The notes: a model not told the origin generated them from the sequence alone. A stretch of 64,000 nucleotides of DNA from Trichostrongylus colubriformis (GCA_963978905.1 OZ022259.1:53772727-53836726); one strand, 5' to 3'. Positions 1-10,792 are shown, counted from the stretch's first letter. Program-made: numbers and translations.

Positions 1-184
1 CAAAATTGTTCGTCTGAGGCCCGGTGTGATTTGGTTGGGTGGGCGTGGCTCGGTTGGGTTCAAGTAGGCACAACACCGTGAGGGTGCAACGTGCAGCCGC
101 AGCAAAGATGCAGTCTGAGCAGTTATCCAAAAACCTTATACCGAGAAAGTAAACCACTAATCTGATTATCGCGTGGCATGCCTT
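1..184. mobile_element. Right half of a TTAAAGGCAC-ended inverted-repeat element
   Basis: The right end carries the complement of GGCACACCACGCGATAAT. The matching left half lies outside the window. The full element is visible in the second copy at 48434-48892. Confidence 0.7.
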
Positions 185-374
185 CGAGTCTATCGCCGTT
201 GTGATTACATTAACTAATCGGTGTATGCTAACAGAGCTCCTGAACGGATAAACACCTATCAGTTCACTAGGTTTAAGCTACAAGATCTTCTTGATTTTTG
301 ACAAAGTACTATGCAATCTCTAAAAACCCTCACCGTTTTCTTTAAATCAAGGCATAGTTCTTAGGTCGATGTCA

Positions 375-785
375 AGTTTGGCAATTTTGCAGTTCCGCGA
401 ATCCGCGATCTTGCGAATCTGCTATTTTGGGTAAAGCACTTTCGCAGCGATTCCGCGACGTAAAGACTCTGAGTGTGCGTACTTATGACAGAAAATCGCT
501 CCGCGGCGTCGCACTCGCGGCGCCATCAGTATGAGTCGTTTCGAATTCCGCTCAAGACGCAGTGGGCTGGTACCGTGAAGGATCTTGTAAGTTGCAGTTT
601 GGAAGCTACAGAAGTTCACCTATGTTGTTGTTGTTGATAACAGATAAAGCTGAAAACGACTCTCACTCGCCGCGGGCTGCCACGCGATTTTTTGTCATAA
701 GTGTACACACACAAGACTCAGCAATGCTGCGTCTTTGCGAGCGGAGGCGCCATACCGCAAAATTGCGGAATCTAATACCGGCCTT
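375..785. mobile_element. Nested MITE pair (Tc/MITE-like, no ORF)
   Basis: The outer inverted repeat has ends resembling GCAATTTTGCAGTTCCGCGA. It is interrupted at about 471-712 by a second inverted-repeat element with ends like ACTTATGACAGAAAATCGC and a GGCGTCGCACTCGCGGCGCC core. The inner family recurs at 14098-14357 and 46252-46563. The outer type recurs at 32410, 36550 and 37274. The second copy of the pair is at 49083-49493. Confidence 0.6.
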
Positions 786-975
786 ATTATCAGAAGAATA
801 ATCGAGCTTCAAGGGTAGACTGGAGAGAAGACTGTTCAACTCACAACAAAGACCTGATAAACACTGTTGAAAGCTGCGTCAATCCCTTTTTTAGGGAACA
901 TTCCATTAGGATGCTGGTCGGAAAGCACTTTCCTAAAAAATCAAAATCTCTTTCCATGTTTATGAAAGACAAATA

Positions 976-1549
976 TTTAAAGACAGCATTAGGAGTAATG
1001 TGGTAATGGAGAAACCCCTACAGGAAGCCGCTCAAATGGTAGTCCTGGGCCTATGAAGGTTACCTGTGACGAAATCCCTGTAAAAAAGCCTCCTCTGAGC
1101 TGTAGAAACGCCGCAAAAAGCCGCACTCGCCCATCTGTCCCGCCTCTCTGATTTGTCGATTCCGCCTCCCGATGACGTAATTCCCGATTGACTACGGTGG
1201 ACGATTACGACTGACTACGGCCAAGGAGATGCGGCAGGATCGAAGGCTTTGCGGCGCGCTTCCGCAGTTTTAGCTTGAAGCTCACTCTAAAAAATCGATG
1301 CTGTCGTATTTCCAAGATTCCCTTGTGTTTACTTGGCAACATGCCAATGTAAAACTAGATCAGACTACCAGCCTCTTAACGGGAAGGTCGACCGCGCCTA
1401 GAACTAACGGTGGGAAGGGGGTCCTATTTCTCAGGTTTTTGGTCATATCCATCCGTTGCTTCTTCACTGTCCTGTTACTAGGCATCTCGACTTTCACATT
1501 CACTACTTCTTTTACTTTCCGTCCTACTTTCCCCTAATGCTGCCTTTAT
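976..1549. mobile_element. TTAAAGACAGCATTAGGGG-ended inverted-repeat element
   Basis: A roughly 570-bp non-coding element. Its left end reads TTTAAAGACAGCATTAGG and its right end is the complement, CCCCTAATGCTGCCTTTA. Related copies lie at 12378-12895 and 16375-17292, and the duplicate is at 49684-50257. Open frames inside are conserved only because the repeat is conserved. Confidence 0.7.
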
Positions 1550-2088
1550 GATCTGCATTCGTCACTATGGTCCACCGTAGTCAAACAAGCAGCAATCGAC
1601 ATCCTCAATGGCCTCAATAACATCCTATGATCTGAGGTCATAGATCGCACTATCACTCAGTCACAAAATCGCACGTTCGTCGTGCGTACTCTCACTTGAG
1701 AGTACTATTTTCACTCACTCACAGCTTCACGCCACTCAGAGCTGTCCGTGACTGATGGAGAATAGCACGCTCGAGGGGGAGTGCGGTCGCACAATCGCAA
1801 TTTCGCAAGGAACAACTACATCCTAATCTAGCTGGAATTGAGGCATGTTCAATGCTACTGGATATTTATGATAAAAGCGAGCCACGGTGAAAAAAAGGAG
1901 TAGTAGAACTAAATAAAAATACAATTTAATAGGGAGGTATCATGCAATGTCCAGTTCGAAAAATTTGGAGTCAAGCACTAATCATTGACTACTGTGCTCC
2001 ATTGTGAAAGACAGAGATCACATAATCTTGTGCAGTGGGCATTCCTCAAACATAAAGCGTTAGAGATGCTCCTCACTCGAATTCGGCT

Positions 2089-4319
2089 TCAGTGTGCAGT
2101 TCTAACGGTAGGCTTTCTTCTGAAGAGCACTGCATGACCACCAACCCAATTCTCACACCTTGCACATAGCTGATTGCCTTCTCCAAAAAGTTTATTTGCT
2201 GAAACGCCACAACTTCAGATAGAATCCAAATTATACATAAGACCCTTTCTTAAGACTTTTCTCCATCTTTACCTTCAACTAGGCAGCTGTTTGCAAATCG
2301 ACCACCGACACGTCTGAAGACAAACTCAAGCTCATAGACTGTCTCGATCTCAGCCCACTGATGATTTGTCCAAGATTATACGCGACACACACAAAGGAGT
2401 TGTCCAACAAAACTCCAGGATTGCAATTTCCATTGAAATCACTCTACCAGATACAGTACATGAACAGAAACACGAGTAGAACCAAGAAATTTCTTTTTAC
2501 CAAAGCAGAAATAAAAAACTGAAAGGAGAGCAACTCGTTTGAATCATCGCCAAAGTTAACGACACCAGCGTAACTTTGGCGGGGATTCAAACGAAATGCT
2601 CTTCTTCCCGATTTTTATTTCCGCTTTGGTACGAAGGACTTTGAACAATCATCATCGTCTAGAGAGCAGTTCAAATTTTTGTTTCTCACTCTGCCTCCCC
2701 TGACCACGTGACTGTCGCCTCTTTGCTTCTCAGCTCTCACACGTCAAACCCACGCGCACGCTCCACCCCGTAATCCATCAAACGCTCTATCTGCATTGGA
2801 TTCTTGCATAACTTTTCATGCGGTCTCTAGTAAGCAAATACAAAATAAATATGCTGATAAAATGTGAGCGTCCCTGGACGCTTCCTTTGAGCAAAACTTC
2901 AACATAACAGCGCACAATGTGACTCCCCACAGTAACACTTCCCATTCATTTTCTATCTCTCTATCTGACCCCTTACGCCCCCATGACATAGGTGTGTAAC
3001 AGAGTGTAAACCACTTGGACAAAAAAAAATCGCTGGTAGCGATCGGCGTGCGACGCGATGGGTGCGAGGTAGGAATGCCGTTTCCGTTGCATCTTAGAGC
3101 GGCGACGGTATCCCACGTCTTATTTGAGGTGTGATCGACTTGAAATCCAACTAACACGACACACTCAGCTGCACCTTCGCATCGCCAGTCAAACGCGACC
3201 AAGCGACTTTTTTTGTCGTAATGGCACCAATCCATGTCCATCATCGGAACAAAATTTCGTAAAACGGTGCGTTGCGGTGTGAAGCGATGCGTGCGAGCTG
3301 ACGGCACCGCATGTAGTAAGGTTCTTAAGGCGATTACGCCCGGAATAAAGCAAAGGACACGGTAGCAGCCCTGGAACCCGATCTCATATTGTGTCCTTAA
3401 AGGCACCATTAGGGGTGAGGGAAAATCGAGATCTGGAAGTACATATTCTCTGAAAACGAACCTTCTACTCTAGGAGAGGTCATATGCTGCGAAAATCGCA
3501 CTAAAAAAAACGCGGCTTGGTGTCTTATAACGACCCCGCAGCTCGGCATGCGTTATGCGGTTATGCGGCCGGGGGAATCGCCGTGGAGAGGCGCAACAAT
3601 AATCGCGGCCGGCTGGTTCAGACTCTGGCCTGTCTTCAGTCCACTCCGGCTAGAGACGCAGAGGACGATGGAGAGAAGGGAGATTTTCAGGTACTTATTT
3701 CTCGTTTTTTTCATCGTTTTATGTCATTCTTTCTCTACTGTTATATTGCTGAGCACCTCTACTTTCGTAATCCCCCAATTTGCCAAATTTACCCCTACCG
3801 CTGTCTTTAAAGGCACTCCCGCGATAATCTCACCAGCTATTTACTCTGCCGCAGCCGATAGACCCCCGGATAACTGTCGCGGTTGTACCCTTAGAGAGGC
3901 CCCACGAGCCCTCCTGGCAGCGCAAAGCCCGCGGTAGGCAACTGGGACCCCGCCCACCAATTGGCGACCCCACCCGGCAGTGGACGAAGCATTTCCCAAC
4001 GCGGCACTTACTTGGGCCTGTAATTGTGCGACAATGTAAGATAAAGAAGAATTCCAGTAGTTAATGAAACCTTCACTTGGGAAAACAAGTAATATCTCAA
4101 GGTTCCTCATGATACCATCAATGGGAACTGATAACTGAACTGTAACCTCGTACAAGGCCAGATGTCAGGAGGCCTCACTTTTGCCATTTTCGGGAGCTTC
4201 TTTCGAATTTTTCTCTCTCCGTGTATTCTTCAGACCCTTGAATTTCATAATTCAGCTCTTGAAACCATTCAAGGTAATCGCGGAAAGTGCCTTTGAAGAA
4301 GGAAGGGGGTAATTTTGGC
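2089..4319 (-). CDS. Partial multi-exon gene, possibly an SXP/RAL-2-like (DUF148) secreted protein
   Basis: Four minus-strand exons can be placed by splice borders and phase: 4319-4179 (donor GTGAGG), 4075-4012 (donor GTAAGT), 2357-2273 (acceptor ATCATCAG, donor GTAAAG) and 2198-2089 (acceptor GTTTCAG, ending in TGA). All junction phases agree. Exon one encodes an LPPSFFKGTF-type segment and a charged helix-rich stretch, which recalls the nematode SXP/RAL-2 (DUF148) family. The last two exons encode a Cys-containing tail with CARCENWVGG and fit no family I recognise. Joining the two halves across a 1.65-kb intron, which holds an inverted-repeat element and a hairpin, is inference; they could be two genes. 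The first exon with the signal peptide was not found. A weak extra exon may lie just upstream of 2357. Confidence 0.4.
2497..2635. mobile_element. 139-bp hairpin MITE
   Basis: Imperfect palindrome with ends TACCAAAGC...GCTTTGGTA. The arms contain GATTCAAACG on one side and CGTTTGAATC on the other, with CGCCAAAGTTA / TAACTTTGGCG near the centre. It sits in an intron of the preceding gene model. The duplicate is at 51205-51343. Confidence 0.65.
2816..3409 (-). CDS. Hypothetical 197-aa ORF, probably repeat-derived
   Basis: One of the longest intact frames outside the retroelement, identical in both duplicate copies (51524-52117). I recognise no domain. The middle third (about residues 55-135) is Cys/Trp rich. 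The start lies at the edge of an inverted-repeat element (3397 onward), which suggests transposon-derived sequence rather than a host gene. It could instead be intron sequence of the gene at 2089-4319. Confidence 0.2.
   Translation of the reverse strand: MVPLRTQYEIGFQGCYRVLCFIPGVIALRTLLHAVPSARTHRFTPQRTVLRNFVPMMDMDWCHYDKKSRLVAFDWRCEGAAECVVLVGFQVDHTSNKTWDTVAALRCNGNGIPTSHPSRRTPIATSDFFLSKWFTLCYTPMSWGRKGSDREIENEWEVLLWGVTLCAVMLKFCSKEASRDAHILSAYLFCICLLETA
3397..3812. mobile_element. TTAAAGGCACCATTAGGGG-ended inverted-repeat element
   Basis: A 416-bp non-autonomous element. The left end is TTAAAGGCACCATTAGGGG and the right end is its near complement ending TGTCTTTAAA. A GC-rich centre contains TCTGGCCTGTCTTCAGTCC. 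Close relatives lie at about 16836-17222 and 27472-27858; the duplicate is at 52105-52520. The 97-129-aa frames across it recur with the repeat and are not genes. Confidence 0.75.
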
Positions 4320-5179
4320 CTACGGTAGAACAGTCGTAGTTCGGACGAGTTTGAGGGGCCGCCATTGCACAAACTCGCAAATGTGACGCCTTGGCCAGAG
4401 GAGGTGCTTTTATGATGAAGTTATTCTTTTATTTTACTTCTTCTTTTGTTCTTCCTCATATAGTTTCTAGATGTACTTACATGGATGCTAATTTAGTTGG
4501 GAAGGGGCACTCCACTGCGCTGGGAGTCAGGTGCTACAATTAACGTTGGCCTGCGACCCGTCTCCTACAGCGGACAACCCGGAAAGTCAGTGTGTTGATG
4601 CAAATGTAATGCGAAAGCACACCACAGCGTCGCGCTTTTGAATCCGGGTTTTTTGCCGATTATCGCTTCTAACCTTGAGTGTTCGTACCAAAATGCTCAT
4701 TTCCTTGCATTCTTCCTCTGGTTTCGGACCCCTTCCGGTTCCTTTAAGTCGCATCGCAATCTATGTACATGCCATCCGTGTTTTGAAGAAACACCCTCGC
4801 GACTTATTAGTACCCAAAGGCGGATCACGCGCAATATACCGCGCGATTGCCAAAAAAGATGTATCCAGCCTTTAGGAGGGACAGCGGCAGTTGTTCTCAT
4901 TTCCCATCAAAGTATTCAAGTTTACCCCTTCTTACGGAAGGACTTATATCCGGGTAGGAGAAGCAAATGGTGACTTTAATTCTGCAATGTCAGTCCTTGC
5001 CACCTCATCTAGAAGAGCACAACACTTCCAATACTGTTGCTATTTGATTTTTTTTCAATTGTGAGCCGGAGTGTAGCTGTTTACATGCCAATGCTTTTCA
5101 CACCTTTGATCTTCTGTTTTACTGTGCGCACCTTCGAGTGCATTGAAATAAATGAATAAATAAATGCGGAGTGAAGAAG

Positions 5180-5294
5180 CTTGCTTCCCTCCTTCACTCA
5201 GAGGCAAACTAAACCTTTGTTTCTCCCTCTTAGAACTTTTAAACGTGATTTGTTTATTAACGATTAGCTATTTAATTACCTCCATCCTACGAAA
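5180..5294. repeat. 115-bp direct repeat, unit 1
   Basis: The 115 bases from CTTGCTTCCCTCC to TCCTACGAAA recur exactly, as far as I can read, at 5633-5747. The two units flank 338 bp. Just upstream is an A+T-rich GAATAAATAAAT tail. The duplicate is at 53888-54002. Confidence 0.9.
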
Positions 5295-5632
5295 CAATAA
5301 ACAATGTGCGCGCACAATGCAGGAGGATTCCTGTAGTTGCACTATTACGGTAGGGTTATGATGGTCGGTATGTACCGCGTACACCCTTATGTTTTAACAC
5401 ACACATTTTTGTGGTTTGAAGTGGTATGAAGCGTTTGATGGCAGATATCCTTAAGGGCAAAACTGTTTGAATATCAAACAAGCTGTGGATTTGTTCAATC
5501 AAGGAATACTTAATGTTTTACATATATTAACACATAACTATAGATAAGACCTGCATTATGCTTAACTTACTTAAATTATACTCAGTTTTACTCTTTAACC
5601 AACTTACATGAATTAATACTGTCTAAAGCATA

Positions 5633-5747
5633 CTTGCTTCCCTCCTTCACTCAGAGGCAAACTAAACCTTTGTTTCTCCCTCTTAGAACTTTTAAACGTG
5701 ATTTGTTTATTAACGATTAGCTATTTAATTACCTCCATCCTACGAAA
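5633..5747. repeat. 115-bp direct repeat, unit 2
   Basis: Second unit of the direct repeat that begins at 5180. The duplicate is at 54341-54455. Confidence 0.9.
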
Positions 5748-5814
5748 GCGCATTTCATTACGAACTTAAAGCCTTCGACGAATAGTTGCAAAAAATAAAC
5801 GGCGGCGGCAACTG

Positions 5815-5904
5815 TACCATTCTCGTGGCTGGCTGGCAAAAACTCGGCCAAGGCGCTAAGCAAGCGCCCTGGCCGGGTTTTTGCCAGCCAGCCACGAGAA
5901 TGGT
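5815..5904. mobile_element. 90-bp near-perfect hairpin MITE
   Basis: The arms begin TACCATTCTCGTGGCTGGCT and end in the complement, with a 5-base loop AAGCA and only one or two arm mismatches. It is too symmetrical to be chance. The duplicate is at 54523-54612. Confidence 0.7.
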
Positions 5905-5925
5905 AGCTGCAAACAAGCGTGCTGA

Positions 5926-7140
5926 AAGATTGACACTGCTGCACTCATTCTGTTGTTTGCGATTGTTGCATGGATGGTCCTACTGCTATATGCAATCAGC
6001 TTTGATCATGACGTCATTTAAAACTATCTGTAGAACATCTAGGAAAGATAGAACCATGATTGGGATAGACGGTGCATGGGTCAAGGGTAAGAAACAGCCT
6101 TCAACTTGGCTGAGCTCTGTGCACCGTGAACAAGGAGTGCATTTGAGTGTTTGTTACACAGGTCACAATTTGGAAAATTCTCGATTCGATTCCAAAAGAG
6201 TTCACACTTTGGAAGAGAATGCATGAGGTAAAGGACATTCTACAAGAATCGAAACAGAATCACCCACAGTAGCGGAGGTATTCCGAATAAAAGCATCATA
6301 CTACAGAATTTTTATTAGGTCTGTGCAGAATAAATGGCCGAAACGTAACTGGCCATAACTTCGCTCAGACACAACTTTATTTGTCGAAATAAAAACCATT
6401 CGAATCTACAGAATTTCGCCATCGATATGGTAAAGAAAATATGCCATCCATTCTGGATTGCGAGAATTAATAAAATCAATAATGGCATTTTTACCGTGCA
6501 TAAATTTTCTGCCGCAGGTTTGCATCGAGAACCAGGAAAAAGTGGTAATCCGTCAGCAATAGGTCTGGGGAATAAGGAGGGTGAGGGAGAGTCTCGATGC
6601 CTAACTGCATCAGTTTTTGCCGCGCGCGCAAAACAACGCAAAACCCCATAGTTCGCAAGTCACCCGGCAGAAACTGGTCGAGACTCTCCCTCACCCCCTT
6701 ATTCCCCACACCTATCCCTGACGAACTACCACTTTTTCCCGGTGCTCGATGCAAACCTGCGTCAGAAAAAAATTTGCCGAAACTATGCAGGTTGAAAATG
6801 CCATCGTTGACTTTATTAATTCTCGCAATCCAGAATTTGATCGTGATGGCATATTTTCTTTAGCATATCGTTGACAAGGTTGTGTAGATTCGAATGGTTT
6901 TTATTTCGACAAATAAAGTTGTGTCTGAGCGAAGTTATGGCGTTTTGAAAAAAGTAGTTCGTTTTGGCCATTTATCTGCACAGACCTAATAATTCCAGCA
7001 TGATATACAGACCAGGAAGAGGATCAGTAGGGTGAGCAATGTCCAAGCCGTTTTGAACATATTGTTGAAGTAAACGGAAGCTTGCCCTTAATGGCTGGCT
7101 CACTACAAAGCATCACAAAGCAGGTCTCAAACAATCTTGA
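5926..7140 (+). other. Possible exons of an unrecognised membrane protein
   Basis: A plus-strand frame near 5926-6010 encodes a hydrophobic membrane segment rich in Leu/Val/Ile/Ala. A 66-base exon-like piece at about 6163-6228 has acceptor GTTACACAG and donor GTAAAG, and encodes WKILDSIPKEFTLWKRMHE. A further 33-base piece near 6998-7030 is bordered by TTCCAG and GTGAGC. Phases agree, but the first acceptor and donor are weak. No family was recognised. A mariner foldback (6315-6989) would lie in an intron. Confidence 0.2.
6315..6989. mobile_element. 675-bp mariner foldback derivative
   Basis: The ends are TTAGGTCTGTGCAG and CTGCACAGACCTAA, each flanked by TA, as expected for a Tc1/mariner insertion. 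The interior is a large inverted repeat: the 3' third of a mariner transposase gene appears twice, head to head. The minus frame at 6491-6754 keeps the mariner motif LPHPPYSPDLLLTDYHFF, around the last catalytic Asp of the D,D34D family. There is no N-terminal transposase. The duplicate is at 55023-55697 and a relative at 44098-44757. Confidence 0.85.
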
Positions 7141-7704
7141 AGCCGGGAAAAAGTGGGTGTAATTAGTGAGCTAGACCGAATTCTTACGAAGGACGGAGCT
7201 TCGTGATGACGTGAAAGGCCGGAAAAGTCGTCAGTATGACTGATGAAGAGCGGAAAGAACAGGATAAAGAGCCAGGAATGTTGCTCTCCCTCATGTAGCC
7301 ACGAACCATCGATCAATATTATTGGGGTCTTTTGGCTTTCTTACCTGTGAGAGCCGAAAATGGTAATCCATCATTCCAATGGCCGGGTGGCGCAAAGGTG
7401 GAAATCCTATAGAGCCAGGGACCATCGATCGATATAGATAAAAAGTATGGTTCCCAGTATGATTAGAAGTAATACTAGTGGGCTAGCGCACGCTTTCGCG
7501 CCGTGCACACAGTAGATGGTATCAAACGAGTTCATGGATCTACTGAGAATTTTCGAAGTGCCATGCTTTGTGAATGTATACTTTTTTTGTAGTATTTAAA
7601 TAAGTAGCAGCACCAGAAGTAATGACGAAAAGCAACTAACTAATTCCCAATTCTTCCTATTGTCTATGGTTGCTTTTGTTGCGTCGACAATTAACATAAC
7701 CGCT

Positions 7705-8410
7705 CTATCTTTCTGGGGAGGAAGACCGGCGCTCATACTCTGGAAAGAGTACTCTTTTCACGAAACTTTTGCCAAGCACTGATTGGAAAGTTTAAGAAAC
7801 AGAAAACATTTGCGACATCCTTCATTTTTCCACCGAAGGGCGCTGTTCACTGTTTCTCAGACGGAGATTTAAAGATTTAAGGAAAATTCGATATAGTAGT
7901 TTACTGTAAACATACAGGTGGACAACCCAATCGGGTGGATGGATCGTAGTATTTGCTTTCGTCGTCCCTTCTATAACGCAGTCGAGTTTCATCGCTTTCA
8001 TCCTCTCCTAAACTTTCATCTTAGCTGGTTTACACGAACGTCAGAAGCTTTGCAAGAAATTTGTGTTAAAGATTTTTTTATTAATCGACGACACTGTTCT
8101 TTGAAGGCTACCGAGGCCATTACTCCTCAGATGTAATAATTTGGTGGTTCAATATTTACTTCTGCTGCCGCCCAACACCTTTACTTGTTAAGACGTTTAT
8201 TGCTATTCAGCTAACATCCTAATGCTTATATGAACTTACGCTCCTACACTTGAGGGACTCATTTTGACTCTTGACCCTTTGACCTTGACCTCGATCTTGG
8301 AAACTATTGATTTGAGAGGGAATCTCCTTTCTTTGGGCTTGCGTTCCTCCCGGGTCCGATTGTAGCGCTCTAGGAGCTGAGAGTGGTTAACTCTCGAGTA
8401 GGCTGCCGGA
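7705..8410 (-). CDS. Partial multi-exon gene, unrecognised, charged protein
   Basis: The terminal exon 7778-7705 has a strong acceptor (TTTCCAATCAG) and encodes FVKRVLFPEYERRSSSPER, then TAG. Upstream, 8020-7927 encodes an acidic/basic segment beginning DESLGEDESDETRLRYRRDD; a GTTGTC donor at 7926 keeps phase, while the better-looking GTATGT at 7915 would not. Further upstream, 8410-8231 is an open basic segment with NRTREERKPKERR. The duplicate copy (terminal exon 56414-56487) stays open but changes residues in both the terminal exon and the basic segment. Exon boundaries are uncertain and no family is recognised. Confidence 0.35.
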
Positions 8411-8689
8411 CGTCACCGCGACGGCGATGGACGCCCATGCGCCCCACTAGCGCTCACCGGCCGACAAGGGTCGACCAAAGGTTCCCGGAGCCAAAACCGA
8501 AGACGAAGGAGGAAAAGAAGCCGCGAAGTTTCCTCAGAGCGGTTCAAATATCCGCCGAGAGGGGCGGGCATCCATGGGAAAACATCATGAACTGGGAGTT
8601 CATGACACTATGCGTAGTCACGGCTCATATATCCGCTTAATTCCTCTTATCTAAACTTGCCATACTCACGGCTGAAGACGTAGACGCCG

Positions 8690-9022
8690 GTGCATCAGGA
8701 CACAGTAAGACAGCTCAAACGCGGCGACTGCCATGTATTGCTACACCTGATCGGCGTGCGTGATGAGGGGAGTCTTCGTAGCACACAACAGTTGCAGCGA
8801 TCACGCCATCCACTCGTCCGGTACTCTGCCTCCAGATGTGCAGTACACTGCTTCCAAACCGAAGCACTCAGCGTTCACTCTCTTAGTCGCCTCACTTATC
8901 TGATATCAAACTATGTCATCCGTAACAGTATGGATCCCTCACAAAATCTACTACTGTATGTAAGCTCAGGGCATTTGATCTTATCACAAGATACTGTAAC
9001 TCGATCGTTCAATGACCGATAG
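8690..9022 (+). other. Exon-like ORF disrupted between the duplicate copies
   Basis: In the right copy (57378-57626) this frame runs 82 codons with a Cys-containing segment KVCLSCVRDEGVFVAHNSC. In the left copy 36 bp are missing and one extra base shifts the frame after the VRDEG codons. Either the left copy is a broken exon or the frame is not coding. No family recognised. Confidence 0.2.
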
Positions 9023-9635
9023 TGATGCTTTGACTTCCAGCGTGAGCTAGGCGTGATGCTGAGGCGCGAGAAGACAACAGCACGCAGAGCTGGAGGACGG
9101 CGGTGGCATCACGAGAGGCTCGCCGACAACCAAGGGCCCGGTACCCTATTCTCGTGGTTCGGCATTCTAATAAATTTTGTGGTATTCGGTTCACCCGCTT
9201 ACTGGTATTATAAAGCAGTAAAATGTACATGAACAATGAAATATTTGCTCACCTAGATTACACTGAGAGGGAAGAAAAAGTAGCACGATGAGGAAGCACA
9301 TTATGCACATCTTGGAACCCATTGTTTCACTCTTGCTGACAACTGTGTGAAACAGCTACTGAAAGAGATAGGTGCACATCTGTATGCAAGCTCTAACTGT
9401 AACATAAAGTCCCCAGGATCTCGAATGCAGTACTGCTGCAGTACTGATGCAGTACTGCTACATGTAGCCTGGGTTTGTCTTCTGAAACGCGGGTAAACTT
9501 TTCTTGTTCAGGTGAACAACTAGGTCAGAGACAAACCATTGGTCGAATGGGGTAATTTCTGAGCTACAAGGATGCTGAGGTAAAATTGTCCACCTATAAT
9601 GCATGACGTTGACGTTTGACTTAAAAGAGTGTACA

Positions 9636-10163
9636 CAGAAAATGAAGTTCTATATTACCCATATATTTATGTTGTATTTGCTTATAACGACCGCATGCCA
9701 AGTTTCACGCGAAAAACTCACATTTCGGCAAGGTTAGGCCGCTTCCATACTTTGCGCACCGACGCCGTCACGCGCGTGCCTGCGTCACGCGCGTGCCGGC
9801 GTCACGCGCGTGACGGCGTCGGTGCGCAAAGTATGGAAGCGGCCTTACAGCTCCTCAAAGTGAGGCGGCCAAAGGGTCGGGGGCGGGGCCTCTGAGTAAG
9901 TGCCCGCCTCGTTGTCCGTCGCAGTCGGAGAGGCATAGTGGGATGAGAGAATATGTGAACAGTTCTGCTCTCCTTCCCCGACCGCGACGGACGACGGGAC
10001 TGAGCACATACTTAAGGCCCCGCCCTTTCGACCGCCAATTTGAAGAGCTATATCTTTGTCGGATTCCCACTTTTCGCGTGAATCTTGGCATGCGGTCCTT
10101 ACTAAGCAAATACAACATAAGTATAAAGAACACAGAAACTCTTTTTCCGTGGAGGAATCCTTT
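9636..10163. mobile_element. Family A hairpin MITE, with a MITE nested inside
   Basis: Inverted repeat with ends like CCGTGGAGGAATCC, then CATATATTTATGTTGTATTTG, then a terminal-arm CGCATGCCAAGTTTCACGCG motif, and a GC-rich core. Six other copies are in this window. The left copy carries the 108-bp insertion at 9737-9844; the right copy (58359-58775) does not. Confidence 0.75.
9737..9844. mobile_element. 108-bp PIF/Harbinger-like MITE with TTA target duplication
   Basis: Perfect 42-bp terminal inverted repeats start GGCCGCTTCCATACTTTGCG and enclose a 24-bp centre. TTA flanks both sides (9734-9736 and 9845-9847). The right duplicate shows the unoccupied site with a single TTA near 58458. A 3-bp TWA target duplication is characteristic of PIF/Harbinger. 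Confidence 0.9.
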
Positions 10164-10233
10164 GACCTCCTTTCGAGTCCTTTGGAAGTATGTCGGGCAT
10201 CGTCATGAAAAGTTAGGGACGAATTCCCTCTAG

Positions 10234-10409
10234 GTCGCGCTCATACTTTGTGGCGGCAGGGCGTGGCTACGTTCATAGGCAGCGAGACAAAGTGGCACAG
10301 GGGGGGGGGGTGCAGAGACGACGCAGGCAACAAGCCAGGATGGCACAGGCGAAGACGCAAAGTCACGCAGCCACACCCTGCCGCCGGCACCGAAAACTAT
10401 GAACGCCGC
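10234..10409. mobile_element. Harbinger-like MITE, ~176 bp
   Basis: The ends resemble GTCGCGCTCATACTTTG and its complement CTATGAACGCCGC, with inner CGGCAGGGCGTGGCT / CCACACCCTGCCG. Same family as 14557, 42591 and 47408. Confidence 0.65.
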
Positions 10410-10792
10410 TTAAGGTGGATAATGTTGCTTTGCACGCATGCGTCATTTTGTATGGCTTGAATGGCTTGTATAAACGCGGTTTCTAACGGCAGATTTTCTC
10501 CAGGTCAAACAGCTGCCGAGTGCGAAACTTGGCACTGATGGTAGCTAGAGACAGAATTGTACGCAGAAAGACCACAACACCTTGCGACACACCTTTCTGT
10601 GTACATTTACGTCTTTGCGCTTTTCTAACTATTGGTCTTTGTGGAAAAATCATTGAGGACCGCGGGAATTTAGACAACACCCTAAAGCATACGGCGCTTC
10701 TAATTTGCCCGCATCGCGTTCCTTGGTGCATGCTCCTTGTGGTCTTAGCGATACAAGCCTCCGACAGCCTTTCAGCCACCGATTCCGGAACG

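Noticed and set aside
3548..3937. 129-aa plus frame (and its relatives at 16972 and 27485) as a gene
   Set aside because: The frame follows an inverted-repeat element wherever that element occurs, in both orientations, and starts and stops differ between copies. It is repeat-derived.
4638..4973. 111-aa plus ORF and overlapping 66-67-aa frames as genes
   Set aside because: Three overlapping frames on both strands are equally open, no domain is visible, and no splice borders favour one.
5180..5747. An LTR retrotransposon or solo LTR pair
   Set aside because: The repeats lack TG..CA ends, primer-binding site and polypurine tract, and the interior is 338 bp with no coding region.
5786..6226. 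146-aa plus ORF as a protein gene
   Set aside because: Its first third is the 90-bp hairpin MITE and the remainder crosses likely splice borders in other frames.
9426..9462. A CRISPR-like array from the repeated GCAGTACTG units
   Set aside because: Three 9-bp units with irregular 2-4 bp gaps in eukaryotic sequence; a short degenerate microsatellite.
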